Counted from the first letter of the stretch, positions 27,211-36,067 are shown. The stretch: 64,000 nucleotides of DNA from Robiginitalea biformata HTCC2501 (GCF_000024125.1 NC_013222.1:3427501-3491500); one strand, 5' to 3'. Program-made: numbers and translations. Notes: generated from the sequence alone by a model not told the origin.

Positions 27211-27999
27211 ATGCAATCTGAAAAAATCATCGAACATATCGTTAACTGGTTAAAGGACTATGCCCGTGATGCGGGAATGAAGGGGTTTGTCGTCGGGGTC
27301 TCCGGGGGCATCGATTCGGCCCTCACCTCCACGTTATGCGCCCGGACCGGGCTGGAGGTGCTCTGTCTGGAAATGCCCATTCACCAATCCACAGCTCAGG
27401 TTACGCGGGCTGCCAACCATATCGAATGGCTCCGGAACCAGTATCCCAACGTGCGGTCCGAATGGATCAACCTGACCCCGGTATTCGACAGCCTGATCGG
27501 GGTACTCCCGCCGGTGGAATCCGAAGACTCGCGGTTTATGTCCCTGGCCAATACCCGCGCCCGGTTGCGAATGACCTCCCTGTATTATTTCGCCGCCCTG
27601 GAAAAGTACCTGGTGGCCGGAACGGGCAACAAGGTGGAGGATTTCGGGGTGGGATTCTACACGAAATACGGGGACGGAGGCGTGGACCTCAGCCCGATTG
27701 CGGACCTGCTGAAGACAGAGGTATACCAGCTGGCTTCCCATTTGGGAATCAATAAGGAAATCCAGGATGCCCCGCCCACGGACGGGCTCTGGGGAGACAA
27801 CCGCACGGATGAAGACCAGATTGGGGCCTCCTACCCGGAATTGGAGTGGGCCATGGAGATGGACGAACGGGGCAAAAAAGCCGATGATTTTAAGGGTCGG
27901 GAGCGTGAAGTCTTTAAAATATACAAACACCTCAATACCGTTAATCGACACAAAATGCTTCCTATCCCGGTGTGTGAAATTCCGGAATCCCTCAAATAA
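27211..27999 (+). CDS. nadE: NH3-dependent NAD synthetase NadE
   Basis: 262-residue NAD synthetase that amidates nicotinic acid adenine dinucleotide. The PP-loop motif SGGIDS is at 31-36. NKVEDFGVGFYTKYGDGGVD and LSPIADLLKTEVYQLA are the NaAD and ATP-binding blocks. The protein has only the synthetase domain, with no glutaminase domain, so it should use free ammonia. It is divergent from gldB, sharing a 75-base promoter region. An adjacent nadE with gldB and gldC is common in Flavobacteriia. Confidence 0.95.
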   Translation: MQSEKIIEHIVNWLKDYARDAGMKGFVVGVSGGIDSALTSTLCARTGLEVLCLEMPIHQSTAQVTRAANHIEWLRNQYPNVRSEWINLTPVFDSLIGVLPPVESEDSRFMSLANTRARLRMTSLYYFAALEKYLVAGTGNKVEDFGVGFYTKYGDGGVDLSPIADLLKTEVYQLASHLGINKEIQDAPPTDGLWGDNRTDEDQIGASYPELEWAMEMDERGKKADDFKGREREVFKIYKHLNTVNRHKMLPIPVCEIPESLK

Positions 28000-28164
28000 G
28001 CCACTCAGCCCCAATTCGATGCATTATCTCGAGAATTGAGGGAGATTTCCTAACCAATCGGGAATTTTTTGACAATTTTGTTGAGGTAATAACGGATTTA
28101 AGCCTTACATTGCATGTCAGTTTTTAGGGACGTGCCGAGCCTTGAAATCGATAAACAAACCAAA

Positions 28165-28794
28165 ATGATCAATGTACTAATTGCGGATAATCACCCGGTT
28201 GTCCGTCTTGGCATCAAACAAGTTCTGGAAAATGATGGCGATATTCAGGTTCTCGGAGACGTTGGAACCACCACGGCGCTTTTCCAGATGCTTTCAAAAG
28301 CGACCCCCGACGTACTGATCCTCGAGATGGATATTCCGGAAATCAACGGAATTGCCACCCTGCGCAAAATGAAAGATGAATACCCGGAAGTCCAGGTGCT
28401 GATTTACAGTGGCCAGTCCGAGGACGTCTATGCCCTGAGCACCATCCGTGCCGGCGCGCGCGGCTACCTTTCAAAAAGCGCCGAACTCTCCTACCTGGCC
28501 GATGCCGTGCATAAGGTAAGTGACGGGGGCATGTTCATCACCAATGAACTCGCCCAGCGGCTGGCCTTTGACGAAGGCACCCAGAAACCCCGCCGCTTTT
28601 TCCGCAAGCTGTCTACCCGCGAGGTGGAAGTCCTTAAAATGCTGGCGAGCGGCAAACGAAACAAGGAAGTGGCCCTTGGCCTGAACCTGAACGAAAAAAC
28701 CGTCAGTACCTACAAGGCCCGCCTGATGAAAAAGCTGAATGTCGACAATATGGTCGATTTGCTTCAACAAGCCAAAGCCCTGGAATTATACTGA
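28165..28794 (+). CDS. LuxR-type response regulator with Glu at the phosphorylation site
   Basis: 209-residue NarL/LuxR-type regulator. The receiver (about 1-120) begins INVLIADNHPVVRLGI. The expected phospho-Asp, four residues before the Pro of the usual DxxMP motif, is Glu54 in LILEMDIPEING. The acidic pair is D8-N9; Ser82 and Lys104 are kept. The HTH (LSTREVEVLKMLASGKRNKE to LMKKLNVDN) is intact. Glu at this site often mimics the active state, so it may work without a kinase; no kinase gene is adjacent. The ATG at 28165 is preferred over one at 28114 from family alignment. Confidence 0.88.
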   Translation: MINVLIADNHPVVRLGIKQVLENDGDIQVLGDVGTTTALFQMLSKATPDVLILEMDIPEINGIATLRKMKDEYPEVQVLIYSGQSEDVYALSTIRAGARGYLSKSAELSYLADAVHKVSDGGMFITNELAQRLAFDEGTQKPRRFFRKLSTREVEVLKMLASGKRNKEVALGLNLNEKTVSTYKARLMKKLNVDNMVDLLQQAKALELY

Positions 28795-28817
28795 TTGCAG
28801 CGAGGCGAATACTGGAT

Positions 28818-28845
28818 AAAAAAGCCCGGATCCCCGGGCTTTTTT
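28818..28845. terminator. Bidirectional terminator between the LuxR-type regulator and dnaG
   Basis: A 12-bp perfect stem, AAAAAAGCCCGG at 28818-28829 and CCGGGCTTTTTT at 28834-28845, with loop ATCC. It has U tracts in both directions and sits between convergent genes, so it can serve both. Confidence 0.9.
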
Positions 28846-28908
28846 ATTTTCGTTGCCCGGGACGCGGGGGATACGCGGCACGTCCCTCAGCTTGCCGGGG
28901 TATCGCTT

Positions 28909-30885
28909 TCAGGATAATACCCGGTTGAGCTTTTTGTTGAGGAGTTTGTTGAGTTGCAGGTAATTGATAATCTCCTCCAGCACCTCGGCATTCGTCTCCC
29001 CGGGACGGGATTCGGTCTGCCCCCTCAGCGCCTCGATGCGCTTTTTGATCAGGTAACACCTCAGGGAGAGGATGGTTTCGCTTACGAGTTGCCCCAGGCT
29101 GTCCTGCTTTTGTTTCGGGTAGATATCCTTGCGTTCCCAATGGTGCAGCTCGTACTTCTCCTCGTCCATGAGGATGGCCGATAATTCCCCGGCAAATTCC
29201 GCATCCGCCTCTTCGGTTAACCGGTGCACGCTGAAATCCGGTTCGGAATTCAGCTTCTCGATGAGTTTGTAGTAGAGGCTCCGGAATCGGGCGTCGCTGA
29301 GTTCAATTTCATCCTCCTGAAGGTCCAGAAAAATTTTCTCAAAAACGCGTACTTCGCTACGCTCAGGTTCCAATACCAACTCCCCTTCGTCGTTCTCCTT
29401 CAGGACGAGATCCTCGAATTCCTCGGACTCCCTGCCGTAGAGCAGCAGTACTTCGATAATTTTACGCTCCAGCTCGTACTGGGGGTCTACCTTGGCGGCA
29501 GCGGGATCCTGCCGGACCACTTCCATGGGTCCCGGTTCGGGCTTGCGCGCCTCTTCCCGCTGGGCCTTGCGGGTCATCTGTGCCAGCGTGTTAAAGAGGA
29601 CTTCTTCGGATATCCCCATCAGGGAGGCGCACTCCTGTACGTAAACCTCCCGTTTGATGCGATCGGGGATCCGGGCGATGCTGCTGACGATATCCCGGAT
29701 GGTCTCTGCGCGCCGGATCGGGTCGTTGGCGGCTTCTTCGGTTAGCAGGGCCGTTTTAAACTGTATAAAATCCCGGGAATTCTCCTTGAGGTAGGCCTCG
29801 ATGGCATCCCGGGAATGAGACCGTGCAAAACTGTCCGGGTCCTCCCCTGCCGGGAACGTGCATACCCGGACGTTCAGCCCCTCTTCCAGGATCAGGTCGA
29901 TCCCCCGGAGGGATGCCCGCAGCCCGGCTGCATCCCCGTCAAAAAGGACCACCACGTTCACCGTCAGGCGTCGGATCAGGCGGATTTGTTCCGGGGTCAG
30001 CGCCGTACCGCTGGAGGCGACCACGTTTTCAATGCCGCTCTGGTACAACTGGATGACATCCGTATACCCTTCCACCAGGTAACAGACATCCTCGCGGGCT
30101 ATTGCCTTCTTGGCGTGGTAGATGCCGTAGAGCACCTTGCTCTTGTGATAAATCTCGCTTTCGGGCGAATTCAGGTACTTGGCGACTTTCTTCTCGGAAC
30201 TCAGGGTCCGGCCCCCGAATCCGAGAACCCGTCCGCTCATGGACTGGATGGGGAAGAGTACCCGCCCCTTGAAGCGGTCGAATTTCCTCGGTGGCTGGGC
30301 GGGGTCGGCGGCGGGTTTCACTATGGTCAGGCCCGTTTTCTCCAGGAATTCCAGTTGATAGCCCTTTTCCAGGGCCGCATCGGTAAAGGCAGACCACTGG
30401 TCCGGGTTGTACCCCAAGCCGAATTCGCGGATAGTATCTTCGGAAAACCCGCGCTCTTTAAAATACGTCAGCCCGATGGCCTTCCCGCTCTCGCTCTCCC
30501 AAAGGCACTCCTGGAAAAAATCCCGGGCAAACTCGCTGACCAGCAACATGCTTTCCCGTTCACTCGCCTGCTCCTTCTCCTCGTCCGTCCGCTGGGTTTC
30601 CTCTACTTCAATCTGATATTTGCGGGCCAGGTATTTGATGGCCTCCGGGTAGGTGAAATGCTCGTGTTCCATTAGAAACGCCACCACATTGCCCCCCTTG
30701 CCGCTGCTGAAATCCTTCCAGATCTGTTTCACCGGGGAGACCATAAAGCTCGGCGTCCGTTCGTCCGTGAACGGGCTCAGCCCCTTGAAGTTGGAGCCGG
30801 ACTTTTTTAACTGCACAAAATCCCCGATGACCTCTTCCACGCGGGCGGCGTCAAAAACCTTGTCAATAGTCGTCCTGGCAATCAA
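28909..30885 (-). CDS. dnaG: DNA primase DnaG with degenerate zinc domain
   Basis: 658-residue primase that makes RNA primers for replication. The N-terminal CHC2 domain keeps its fold motifs (GLSPFTDERTPSFMVSP, then DFSSGKGGNVVAFLMEHEHF), but the four zinc ligands are Ser37, Thr40, Asp58 and Ser61 instead of Cys/His. The TOPRIM core is intact: YLVEGYTDVIQL, VASSGTALT and LFDGDAAGLRA. A C-terminal helicase-binding region follows from about 440. The start is TTG (30883-30885), giving MIARTTIDKVFDAARV, which matches the family. This zinc-less form is, to my knowledge, usual in Flavobacteriia. Confidence 0.95.
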   Translation of the reverse strand: MIARTTIDKVFDAARVEEVIGDFVQLKKSGSNFKGLSPFTDERTPSFMVSPVKQIWKDFSSGKGGNVVAFLMEHEHFTYPEAIKYLARKYQIEVEETQRTDEEKEQASERESMLLVSEFARDFFQECLWESESGKAIGLTYFKERGFSEDTIREFGLGYNPDQWSAFTDAALEKGYQLEFLEKTGLTIVKPAADPAQPPRKFDRFKGRVLFPIQSMSGRVLGFGGRTLSSEKKVAKYLNSPESEIYHKSKVLYGIYHAKKAIAREDVCYLVEGYTDVIQLYQSGIENVVASSGTALTPEQIRLIRRLTVNVVVLFDGDAAGLRASLRGIDLILEEGLNVRVCTFPAGEDPDSFARSHSRDAIEAYLKENSRDFIQFKTALLTEEAANDPIRRAETIRDIVSSIARIPDRIKREVYVQECASLMGISEEVLFNTLAQMTRKAQREEARKPEPGPMEVVRQDPAAAKVDPQYELERKIIEVLLLYGRESEEFEDLVLKENDEGELVLEPERSEVRVFEKIFLDLQEDEIELSDARFRSLYYKLIEKLNSEPDFSVHRLTEEADAEFAGELSAILMDEEKYELHHWERKDIYPKQKQDSLGQLVSETILSLRCYLIKKRIEALRGQTESRPGETNAEVLEEIINYLQLNKLLNKKLNRVLS

Positions 30886-30901
30886 TTCTTCCCGTTTTTG
30901 G

Positions 30902-30909
30902 CAAAGGTA
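30902..30909 (-). promoter_or_regulatory. Likely -7 box of dnaG
   Basis: Minus-strand TACCTTTG matches TAnnTTTG, 16 bases before the dnaG TTG. No clear TTG is found near -33. A short inverted repeat, TACGA-AA-TCGTA, lies just upstream. Confidence 0.4.
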
Positions 30910-30963
30910 AATGTACGAAATCGTATGGTCCGGAAAAAGGTATTATATCCCGGGTCGTACTGG

Positions 30964-30992
30964 AAAAAATAAGGGGCGCCCGAAAGCGCCCC
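30964..30992 (-). terminator. Terminator after the outer-membrane protein gene
   Basis: Stem GGGGCGC (30973-30979) and GCGCCCC (30986-30992), followed on the minus strand by TTATTTTTT. It lies 29 bases after the stop of the gene at 31022 and upstream of dnaG. Confidence 0.85.
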
Positions 30993-31021
30993 TACCGTTA
31001 TCGGGAATCCGGAACAACGGC

Positions 31022-32086
31022 TCAAAGGTCAAATCGCAGGCCCATGGACAGGTTGTGCTCGTCCACCGCCGCGTTTTCAAATATGGGGTTCAGGTCGTAC
31101 TTGGCATAGAGCAGCACCCCTTCCACGCCGATGTACCCGGCCAGGCCATAGACCAGGTCGGAGGTATTGTAGCCCCTTTTCAGTTTGTCTTTTACGCGTT
31201 CCCCGTCCCGGGTGTACTTGAGTTTCTGGCGCGCCCCCAGGTTGAAGCCGCCGTACCCGCCCAGCCCGATGCGGAACTGGTTCTCCAGGGAATACCGGAA
31301 ATGGTCCTCGTACTCCTTGTAGCGCGAAGGCCCGAATTCCAGGTACACGGGCACCACCAGATTGTCCATCCGGAATTTGGATTTGTCCAGCTCGTACTCA
31401 AATTCCTGCAGGTTGGTTTGCCCGTCCTCGGCTACGAAATACTGGTTGCCCTCCGGTTTTAAGCCATTGAATTGCAGGGATACCCCGTAATGGAACCGCA
31501 AAAAATTACTGTTGTTGAAAACCCGGGTCCGCCAGGACCAGCCAATCTCAAAAAACCGGCTGCCGGCGAGTTTATAGGGGGCCTCCTCCAGGCTCCGGCC
31601 GGAAGCCATGGCGTTGTTAAAGCCCACGGCCACCACCAGGTCGGAATACGTGCGGCGGTCATATTTTACCGGCCGGTTCCGTTCGCGCCAGCTAAACACA
31701 TCCTCGTCGTTAAACCGGATGTTGAAGCCCACCACCTCCCCGGCATCATCACGGTTCTTCCGGGTGCCGAGCACTTCACCTTCGTTCCGCTCCAGCAGGG
31801 CAATCTCCCGGTCGATCATGTTGAGCCGGTCCGCGATATTCAGGGCGCGTTTTTCAGCGGCGGCTTCTTTGAGCTGTGCTGCCTCCGCCTCCGTAATCTC
31901 CCCGTCAATCAGGCGCTCCTCAATGCGCAGGATTTCCTGTTTCAACGCCTCCTTCTCCTGAAGGGAGACCTGCTCCCGCATCTCTTTGAGGGATTCGACG
32001 CGATTTTCATAAGGTTCTTGACCCAGGGCGAGTTGTGTACTTGCGAGGATCAACATCGGGATTAACAGGCGTACTAATGTGTTCAT
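31022..32086 (-). CDS. Outer-membrane protein with N-terminal coiled coil
   Basis: 354-residue exported protein of unnamed family. The start at 32086 gives a clean signal peptide, MNTLVRLLIPMLILASTQLALGQ; an in-frame start at 32164 would bury it. Residues 30-110 are a strongly charged coiled coil (EKEALKQEILRIEERL). The rest alternates aromatic and glycine residues and ends MGLRFDL, a terminal Phe-containing strand like those of outer-membrane barrels. It resembles PorT-like beta-barrel proteins of Bacteroidota. It follows the sigma-factor operon by 83 bases and has its own terminator. Confidence 0.7.
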   Translation of the reverse strand: MNTLVRLLIPMLILASTQLALGQEPYENRVESLKEMREQVSLQEKEALKQEILRIEERLIDGEITEAEAAQLKEAAAEKRALNIADRLNMIDREIALLERNEGEVLGTRKNRDDAGEVVGFNIRFNDEDVFSWRERNRPVKYDRRTYSDLVVAVGFNNAMASGRSLEEAPYKLAGSRFFEIGWSWRTRVFNNSNFLRFHYGVSLQFNGLKPEGNQYFVAEDGQTNLQEFEYELDKSKFRMDNLVVPVYLEFGPSRYKEYEDHFRYSLENQFRIGLGGYGGFNLGARQKLKYTRDGERVKDKLKRGYNTSDLVYGLAGYIGVEGVLLYAKYDLNPIFENAAVDEHNLSMGLRFDL

Positions 32087-32168
32087 TTCTTTTTGATTTG
32101 ATGATTGATGAATAGACTCCTCCCGGACCCCGTTACGGGATCGGAATAATTGTTTGTATTTCAATGGG

Positions 32169-32969
32169 TTAATTGTTCCGGTCGGCTACTGCCGTCCGCA
32201 CCTTCCTAAAGCCGTCTTTCAACTTTTCGAACAGCTCTTCCCGAAAAGTCTGGTCGAGTTCCGATTCGGCGGCCGAAAGTAGCGACCGCGCGTCCACCGA
32301 ATCCCGGGGCATGCGGTAGGCCGAGGCAGCTATCCGCTCCTGCGCCTCCCGCAGCAGCGAATCGATTTCGGCATCCGTAACGACAGCGCCCCCTTCCTGC
32401 TCCCGTTGGGCAACCTCCGTGAGGATGGCATCGAGTTGCCGGTTTATCTGCAAGGCCAGGCCGCTGGTATCCACCCCGGTTGCCGGGGCCTCCCCGTTAT
32501 TGGCGATATCCGGGCCGGGATCATCATTTAGCGGCAATTGGGCCGCCCGCGTCGGATCTGCCGACGGTTGCCTTCCTGCCGCAGATTCGGTGGCTTCCCG
32601 ACGTTTCTCCGGGCTGGCCTCCCCGGCCAGGGCATCCGCAGGGGGCTGCTCCCCGGGGGGTTGTGAATGTTGGCGGTCCTCCGCCCGGGTGTCCGGGGCG
32701 GCAACTACGGGCAGGTCCCCGGAAGCCGGATACGGCCCCATGGGATCAATGCCCCCGGCGCTTCCCGGGCCGGATAGCATCCGAACCCCCAGGACGATCA
32801 GCAGGCAGGCTGCCGCAGCGTACATCCAGGGCAACCAACGTTTCCGACGGCCCGCCCCACGGGGTACGTCGAGCCGTCCGGACAGGCGCTCCCAGGCCCC
32901 GGGGGTCGGTTGGATCTCCTGTTCCTGTAATTTTTCCTTTATTTTCCTTTCAAAATCAACGGGTGCCAT
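32169..32969 (-). CDS. Membrane protein linked to the ECF sigma factor (possible anti-sigma)
   Basis: 266-residue bitopic protein. The cytoplasmic start MAPVDFERKIKEKLQEQEIQP and the TPGAWERLSGRLD block are typical of small proteins encoded behind ECF sigma factors in Flavobacteriia. One transmembrane helix lies at about 48-65 (MYAAAACLLIVLGVRML). The periplasmic part is low-complexity (Pro, Ala, Glu), then helical to the end. The ATG at 32969 lies inside the sigma gene (14-base overlap), showing translational coupling. An anti-sigma role is inferred from position only; no zinc-binding HxxxCxxC motif is present. Confidence 0.7.
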   Translation of the reverse strand: MAPVDFERKIKEKLQEQEIQPTPGAWERLSGRLDVPRGAGRRKRWLPWMYAAAACLLIVLGVRMLSGPGSAGGIDPMGPYPASGDLPVVAAPDTRAEDRQHSQPPGEQPPADALAGEASPEKRREATESAAGRQPSADPTRAAQLPLNDDPGPDIANNGEAPATGVDTSGLALQINRQLDAILTEVAQREQEGGAVVTDAEIDSLLREAQERIAASAYRMPRDSVDARSLLSAAESELDQTFREELFEKLKDGFRKVRTAVADRNN

Positions 32970-33516
32970 AGCGGGTAATTTGATGTTTTTCCAGCTGCTC
33001 CTGCAGCAATTTCCGGGCCTTGTACAGCTGGGATTTGGAGGTGCTCTCGGATATATCCAGCAACTCCGCAATCTCCGGGTGTTTGTAACCTTCCACGACG
33101 TATAGGACAAAAACGGTCCGGTACCCTTCGGGCAAGGCGTCAATGAGCTCGTAAATCTGGCGCAATTCCAGGAAATCCGATTCCCGATCCGGTTTGCTGG
33201 CGGGCTCCGGCAGTTCCTCATGGAGCACCAGGAATTGCCTTTTGCGCAAAAAGTCAATCGATTGCCGCACCATGATCCTACGCATCCAGCCTTCAAAACT
33301 CCCTTCGTGCCTGTAGGTTGCCAGGTTTTCAAAGACCTTGACAAACCCTTCGATCATCACGTCTTCTGCGTGCTGCAGGTCCCGTACATACCGACGGCAA
33401 ACAGCCAGCATTTTCGGGGACCAGTGTTCGTAAAGCGTTTTCTGTGCTTCCCGATGCCCATCGCGGGCCTTTCGGATAAGGGCCTTCTCGTTCTGAAATA
33501 AGGCGATGATCTTCAC
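32956..33516 (-). CDS. ECF-type RNA polymerase sigma factor
   Basis: 186-residue sigma-70-family factor of the ECF class. Region 2 spans about 20-90 (YVRDLQHAEDVMIEGFVKVF, then GWMRRIMVRQSIDFLRKR). Region 4 is about 125-180 (YRTVFVLYVVEGYKHPEIAELLDISESTSKSQLYKARKLL shortened here), with the usual helix-turn-helix. The start is GTG at 33514-33516 (MKIIALFQNE). It is the first gene of a two-gene unit with the membrane protein. A palindromic TCTATAGATATAGA lies about 20 bases upstream, of unknown meaning. Confidence 0.9.
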   Translation of the reverse strand: MKIIALFQNEKALIRKARDGHREAQKTLYEHWSPKMLAVCRRYVRDLQHAEDVMIEGFVKVFENLATYRHEGSFEGWMRRIMVRQSIDFLRKRQFLVLHEELPEPASKPDRESDFLELRQIYELIDALPEGYRTVFVLYVVEGYKHPEIAELLDISESTSKSQLYKARKLLQEQLEKHQITRYGTR

Positions 33517-33581
33517 GGTTTGGTGTCGGTTTCTATAGATATAGACGAAGCCGGATGAAAAAGGGTTGCCTGGCCGTCTGA

Positions 33582-34559
33582 TTACTGCCTGCGGTCCACC
33601 ACATAATTGACCATCAATTCCAGGGCCTCCCGGTAGGATGATTGCGGAAACGGTTTGAGCATTTCCAGGGCTTCCTGTTTGAATTCCTGCATCCGCCCTT
33701 CGGCGTATTCCAGGCCGCCGGAAGATTTTACAAAATCGATCACTTCGCGCACCCGCTTCTTATCGGTGTTGTAGTTCTTTACCGAATTGATCAGCCACTT
33801 CCGGTCCCGTTCGGATGCTGAATTCAGCGCATAGATCAGGGGAAGCGTCATCTTCTGTTCCTTGATGTCAATCCCGGTAGGCTTCCCGATCCGGTTTTCG
33901 CCGTAATCGAACAGATCGTCCTTGATCTGGAAGGCCATACCGCAGCGTTCCCCGAATTTCCGGAACATTTCCACATATTCCGAATCGGGACGGACCGAGG
34001 CGGCCCCCAGGCTGCAGCACGCCGCGATCAGGGTAGCAGTTTTCTGCCGGATGATCTCGTAATACACTTCTTCGGTAATATCCAGCCGGCGCGCCTTCTC
34101 GAGCTGGAGGAGTTCGCCTTCGCTGATTTCCCGCATGGCCGCCGAAATAATCCGCAACAGGTCAAAATCTCCGTTGTCCACGGATAACAACATCCCCCGG
34201 GCGAGCAGGAAGTCCCCCACCAGGACGGCAATCTTGTTCTTCCAAAGGGCATTAATGGAGAAGAAGCCGCGTCGCTTGAAGCTCTCATCCACCACGTCGT
34301 CGTGGACCAGGCTGGCCGTATGGATCAACTCAATGACCGAGGCACCGCGGTAGGTCCGTTCGTTTACCTGGCCTTCGTTGAGCAGTTTGGCTGTCAGGAA
34401 AACGAACATGGGTCGCATCTGCTTGCCCTTCCGGTTGACGATGTAATAGGTAATCCGGTTGAGCAGCGGCACCTTGGACGACATGGACTGATGAAACTTC
34501 TTTTCAAAGAGTTCCATCTCCTTATCAATGGGCTCACGGATGCGGGCGCTGGTCTTCAA
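33582..34559 (-). CDS. Long-chain polyprenyl diphosphate synthase
   Basis: 325-residue trans-prenyltransferase that chains isopentenyl units onto allylic diphosphates, probably for the menaquinone side chain. The first Asp-rich motif is HDDVVDES and the second KDDLFDYGEN. GKQMRPMFVFLTAKL is the substrate-binding start. The residues before the first Asp motif are small (TASLV), which fits a long product, but chain length cannot be fixed. The start is TTG at 34557-34559 (MKTSARIREPIDKEMELFEKKF); family members begin similarly. It is upstream of, and on the same strand as, the sigma factor gene. Confidence 0.92.
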   Translation of the reverse strand: MKTSARIREPIDKEMELFEKKFHQSMSSKVPLLNRITYYIVNRKGKQMRPMFVFLTAKLLNEGQVNERTYRGASVIELIHTASLVHDDVVDESFKRRGFFSINALWKNKIAVLVGDFLLARGMLLSVDNGDFDLLRIISAAMREISEGELLQLEKARRLDITEEVYYEIIRQKTATLIAACCSLGAASVRPDSEYVEMFRKFGERCGMAFQIKDDLFDYGENRIGKPTGIDIKEQKMTLPLIYALNSASERDRKWLINSVKNYNTDKKRVREVIDFVKSSGGLEYAEGRMQEFKQEALEMLKPFPQSSYREALELMVNYVVDRRQ

Positions 34560-34750
34560 TCGGGTCGTTTTGGAAGGTCAGGTCTAAGCAGGTATAAATG
34601 TAGGCAAAAAGGCGGGAAGCCCGGCAGGAAACCGCCCAAGCGACCTGCATTGTGGATGGACATCGCCGGATTCCCTTCCTGGGCCAGCCATCCAGGGCCC
34701 TGGTCGTCCGCCCGTTGTAACAAAACGCAGCATCCTGCGACCTATTAGGC

Positions 34751-34927
34751 ATGAAAAAGCTACAGATTATCAACGCGCTCCTATGGGCCGCATCGATCCT
34801 GGTAACCTCGTATTTCTTCCGGGAAGGGACGGGGTATGAGTATGTCCTGGGGGTACAGGTAATTGCGGCAACCCTGATGCTCGGGTTGATCCAGAACCAG
34901 AGCAGGAAGCGCGCGGGAACCCGTTAG
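34751..34927 (+). CDS. 58-residue membrane protein
   Basis: Small ORF with ATG at 34751 and TAG at 34925-34927. It begins MKKLQIINALLWAASILVTS, has two predicted membrane helices (about 5-21 and 34-51) joined by a short loop (FREGTGYEYVLG), and ends with a basic tail (NQSRKRAGTR). This two-helix pattern and the positive tail argue for a real gene. It is flanked by two minus-strand genes and has no recognised family. Function unknown. Confidence 0.65.
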   Translation: MKKLQIINALLWAASILVTSYFFREGTGYEYVLGVQVIAATLMLGLIQNQSRKRAGTR

Positions 34928-34985
34928 GAACTGGTTACGGGTCGTGCCGGCCAGACAATGACAGGAGCAGTTGTCTTTTGGGGAG

Positions 34986-36029
34986 TTACCCCTTGTTGGC
35001 GAGCTGCCCGCAGGCGGCGTCGATGTCCTTGCCCCGGGAACGCCTTACAGTAACCGTGATCCCGGCTCCCTCCAGGGCATTGATGTATGCCTGCAGGGCG
35101 GGTTCGGATGCCTGCCGGAAGGCATCGTCCCCTATAGGGTTGTACTCAATCAGGTTGACCTTACAGGGGGCGGCCCGGCAGAATGCCAATAGTGCAGCCA
35201 CGTCCTCCGGCCCGTCGTTAATCCCCTCCCAGACCACGTATTCGTAGGTCACCCGGTTCCCGGTCTTTTCGTACCAGTATACGATGGCGTCCCGCAGGTC
35301 GTCAAGCGGAAAGGTCTCGTTGAACGGCATAATCGTTGAGCGGGTGCTGTCGATGGCGGAATGCAGGGATACGGCCAGATTGAAACGCGGGCCCTCTTCG
35401 GCCATCCGGCGGATCATCTTGGGGACCCCTGAGGTGGAAACGGTAATGCGCCGGGGGGACATGCCCAGGCCCTCTTCCGAGGTGATTTTATCAATCGCCT
35501 TCATCATGTTCGGGTAGTTCATGAGCGGCTCCCCCATCCCCATAAAGACAATATTGCTCAGGGGGCGACCGAAATAGAGCCGGCTCTGCCGGTCGATTAC
35601 CACCACCTGGTCGTAAATCTCGTCCGGGTTCAGGTTCCGCATCCGCTTCAGGCGGGCCGTGGCGCAGAATTTGCAGTCCAGGCTGCACCCCACCTGGCTG
35701 GATACACAGGCCGTGGTGCGGTTCTCGGTGGGGATCAGCACGGATTCCACCACAAGTCCGTCGTGCAGGCGCACAGCGTTCTTTACCGTGCCGTCCGCGC
35801 TGCGCTGCATCCGGTCTACTTCAATATGGTTGATGGTGAATTCGGCGGCCAGCTGCTCCCGGAGATCCAGGGAGAGGTTCGTCATCGCATCAAAGTCATG
35901 CGCCCCTTTTTTCCACAACCATTCATATACCTGGTTGCCACGGAAGGCCTCCATCCCGCGGGATTCGAAGAAGTCCCGCAGCTGCTCCCGGCTCAGGGCA
36001 CGGATATCTTTCTTGGCCTCGGACTTCAT
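34986..36029 (-). CDS. rlmN: Dual-specificity 23S rRNA/tRNA methyltransferase RlmN
   Basis: 347-residue radical SAM enzyme that makes 2-methyladenosine at A2503 of 23S rRNA and A37 of some tRNAs. The cluster-binding CxxxCxxC is C115, C119 and C122 (VGCSLDCKFCATA). IVFMGMGEPLMNYPNM is the GGE-like SAM block. The methyl-carrying Cys near the C-terminus is in IDAACGQL, at about 341. A helix-hairpin start precedes the barrel. It lies 38 bases after queA on the same strand. Confidence 0.96.
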   Translation of the reverse strand: MKSEAKKDIRALSREQLRDFFESRGMEAFRGNQVYEWLWKKGAHDFDAMTNLSLDLREQLAAEFTINHIEVDRMQRSADGTVKNAVRLHDGLVVESVLIPTENRTTACVSSQVGCSLDCKFCATARLKRMRNLNPDEIYDQVVVIDRQSRLYFGRPLSNIVFMGMGEPLMNYPNMMKAIDKITSEEGLGMSPRRITVSTSGVPKMIRRMAEEGPRFNLAVSLHSAIDSTRSTIMPFNETFPLDDLRDAIVYWYEKTGNRVTYEYVVWEGINDGPEDVAALLAFCRAAPCKVNLIEYNPIGDDAFRQASEPALQAYINALEGAGITVTVRRSRGKDIDAACGQLANKG

Positions 36030-36067
36030 ATGGGCAGGGGTTCAGGCCGCTTCCGGCCGGTTTTAAA

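Noticed and set aside
30915..30926. Inverted repeat TACGA-AA-TCGTA near dnaG as an operator
   Set aside because: Only five bases per arm and no second copy; chance is likely.
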